From NCBI GenBank assembly GCA_964625145.1, contig CAZVAQ010000195.1, positions 1 through 5,753 of the forward strand: DNA of 5,753 nucleotides. The letters run 5' to 3'. Of the stretch, positions 4,979 through 5,753 are shown in pieces. The DNA is from CAYTRP01 sp964625145 (GTDB taxonomy: Bacteria; Sumerlaeota; Sumerlaeia; SLMS01; JAHLLQ01). Both the position numbers and the translations under genes were made by a program. The notes below the pieces were generated by a model. The model ran no database searches and was not told the DNA's origin. It saw nothing but the letters and a program-made list of their open reading frames with translations. Position 1 is the stretch's first letter. The number at the start of each line of letters is the position of its first letter.

Positions 4979-5683
4979 TCAGGGGCCTGCATTTCCTGCT
5001 CCGCCAGCTGCACACAGATTATTCGCTGCTCCACCAAAGCATGTGTTGGTATGCCCACCGCCTGGATTCATACCCGTGCACTGGTTGGACTCCCCCGCAG
5101 AACAGTTGTTTGCACGAAGCGGCGCAACGCCTCCGCTGCAGGTATTCGTTCCAGAGCAAATGTTCGCCTTTGCAACAGAACATGTGTTCGCATTCGAGAC
5201 AGTGCACGAGTTGGAGGTGAAGCACACGTTATTCAACTCTGCATTGCACGAATTCGCTCCTGCCGCAGTGCACGAATGGGTTCCACTCGCGCACTGGTTC
5301 TGATTGCAGGCACTGTCGTAAGGACAAATCGACTCCTGCGTACACAGATCCGTCTCCGGCTGGTTGCATGAACCCGTCCCCGGCTGGTCCGGCACCAGAC
5401 CGCATCCGTCAGAGGCTGGCCCATCGCATACGGGAAAGGCACCAAACCCCCTGCTTGGCATCACCGCAAAACTCCCCGGCGCGGCCAAGGCCACGAACGC
5501 CAACTTCATGAACAAGCGCTTCGAGGGGTCGATGGGTTTGCGCCCGGCAAGGCGCGGCAGGTCCGACAACCGCACCGGCTTGGTGAGGTAACGTGTCCCC
5601 TTGGGCTCTTCGCTCGCCACCTTCGGAGTCTCCTGAGACTCGACTTCTTTCTTCTCCGCATTCTTAGTGTTCGTCTTCGCCAT
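4979..5683 (-). CDS. Cysteine-rich repetitive exported or membrane-anchored protein, unknown function
   Basis: 234 aa, no family recognised. Residues 1-58 are charged and hydrophilic. Residues 59-74 form one hydrophobic segment (MKLAFVALAAPGSFAV) that could be an anchor or an atypical signal with a possible cut after SFA. From 86 to 224 there are 18 cysteines, the central ones spaced 7, 8, 8, 6, 8, 8, 6 residues apart, often as N-x-C followed by a small residue (NSC, NTC, NIC, NQC). This domain is rich in Asn, Ser, Thr, Gly and Ala, has a single Lys and no Trp, and ends Gly/Ala-rich. The pattern suggests a disulfide-stabilised or metal-binding repeat outside the cytoplasm; a modified-peptide precursor is a less likely alternative. 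The ATG follows AGGAG at 8-nt spacing. An internal Met59 has no ribosome binding site. The stop overlaps an ATG of the following gene. Confidence 0.78.
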   Translation of the reverse strand: MAKTNTKNAEKKEVESQETPKVASEEPKGTRYLTKPVRLSDLPRLAGRKPIDPSKRLFMKLAFVALAAPGSFAVMPSRGFGAFPVCDGPASDGCGLVPDQPGTGSCNQPETDLCTQESICPYDSACNQNQCASGTHSCTAAGANSCNAELNNVCFTSNSCTVSNANTCSVAKANICSGTNTCSGGVAPLRANNCSAGESNQCTGMNPGGGHTNTCFGGAANNLCAAGGAGNAGP

Positions 5684-5753
5684 CGCTGTCACTCCTGACT
5701 TACTGACCATCCCGTCATAACTTGACACGGTTCTCGCCCTGGTGCGACTCGCT

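Noticed and set aside
4854..5371. Plus-strand open frames over the Cys-rich gene
   Set aside because: Shadows of the repetitive minus-strand gene, which has a proper Shine-Dalgarno and coupled downstream gene.
4979..5683. Cys-rich protein as a RiPP (modified peptide) precursor
   Set aside because: No maturation enzyme, protease or transporter is in the window and no known leader motif is recognisable. Kept only as an alternative to test.
5715..5753. C-terminal tail of a further minus-strand gene (frame ending in TGA at 5717-5715)
   Set aside because: Only 12 codons are visible and another frame is also open to the edge. Nothing distinguishes it from chance.

Overview
The window looks like bacterial chromosome of fairly high G+C content. 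It holds a conserved translation operon, a plus-strand block of toxin-antitoxin-like genes, and a poorly characterised pair of envelope-protein genes. Taxonomy cannot be fixed from the sequence. Strong Shine-Dalgarno sites, intergenic short tandem repeats and a large anchored beta-sandwich-type protein would fit an environmental Gram-negative-like lineage such as the PVC/FCB neighbourhood, but that is only an impression.

Left block (1-1296, minus strand): rpmI (L35, cut by the window edge) follows infC (IF3). infC is best read with the rare AUU start codon that is typical of IF3 genes, placed 8 nt after a perfect AGGAGG. The roughly 500 nt ahead of infC contain no convincing gene. They hold a 7-nt tandem repeat, a strong hairpin followed by a T-rich tract on the infC strand, and two upstream elements able to pair with one arm of that hairpin. 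This looks like a transcription attenuator, with AUU-based autoregulation of IF3 acting downstream of it.

Middle block (1227-2390, plus strand): a sigma70-like promoter overlapping an inverted repeat precedes four tightly packed genes. They are hicB antitoxin (short form without a DNA-binding domain), hicA toxin, a small 82-aa protein and an MNT-like nucleotidyltransferase. The last two overlap by 56 nt in different frames. All four could be one transcript made of two adjacent toxin-antitoxin-like modules.

Right block (2412-5683, minus strand): two tandem genes, transcribed right to left. The upstream gene encodes a 234-aa protein with a charged 58-residue N-terminus, one hydrophobic segment and an 18-cysteine C-terminal domain with roughly 6- and 8-residue cysteine spacing. 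The downstream gene encodes an approximately 851-aa protein with one N-terminal membrane anchor and several carboxypeptidase-regulatory/CnaB-like modules. The upstream stop codon overlaps an in-frame ATG of the downstream gene (TGATG). The pair is the least understood part of the window and the best candidate for something undescribed. The two transcription units converge with only 21 nt between them and no visible terminator.
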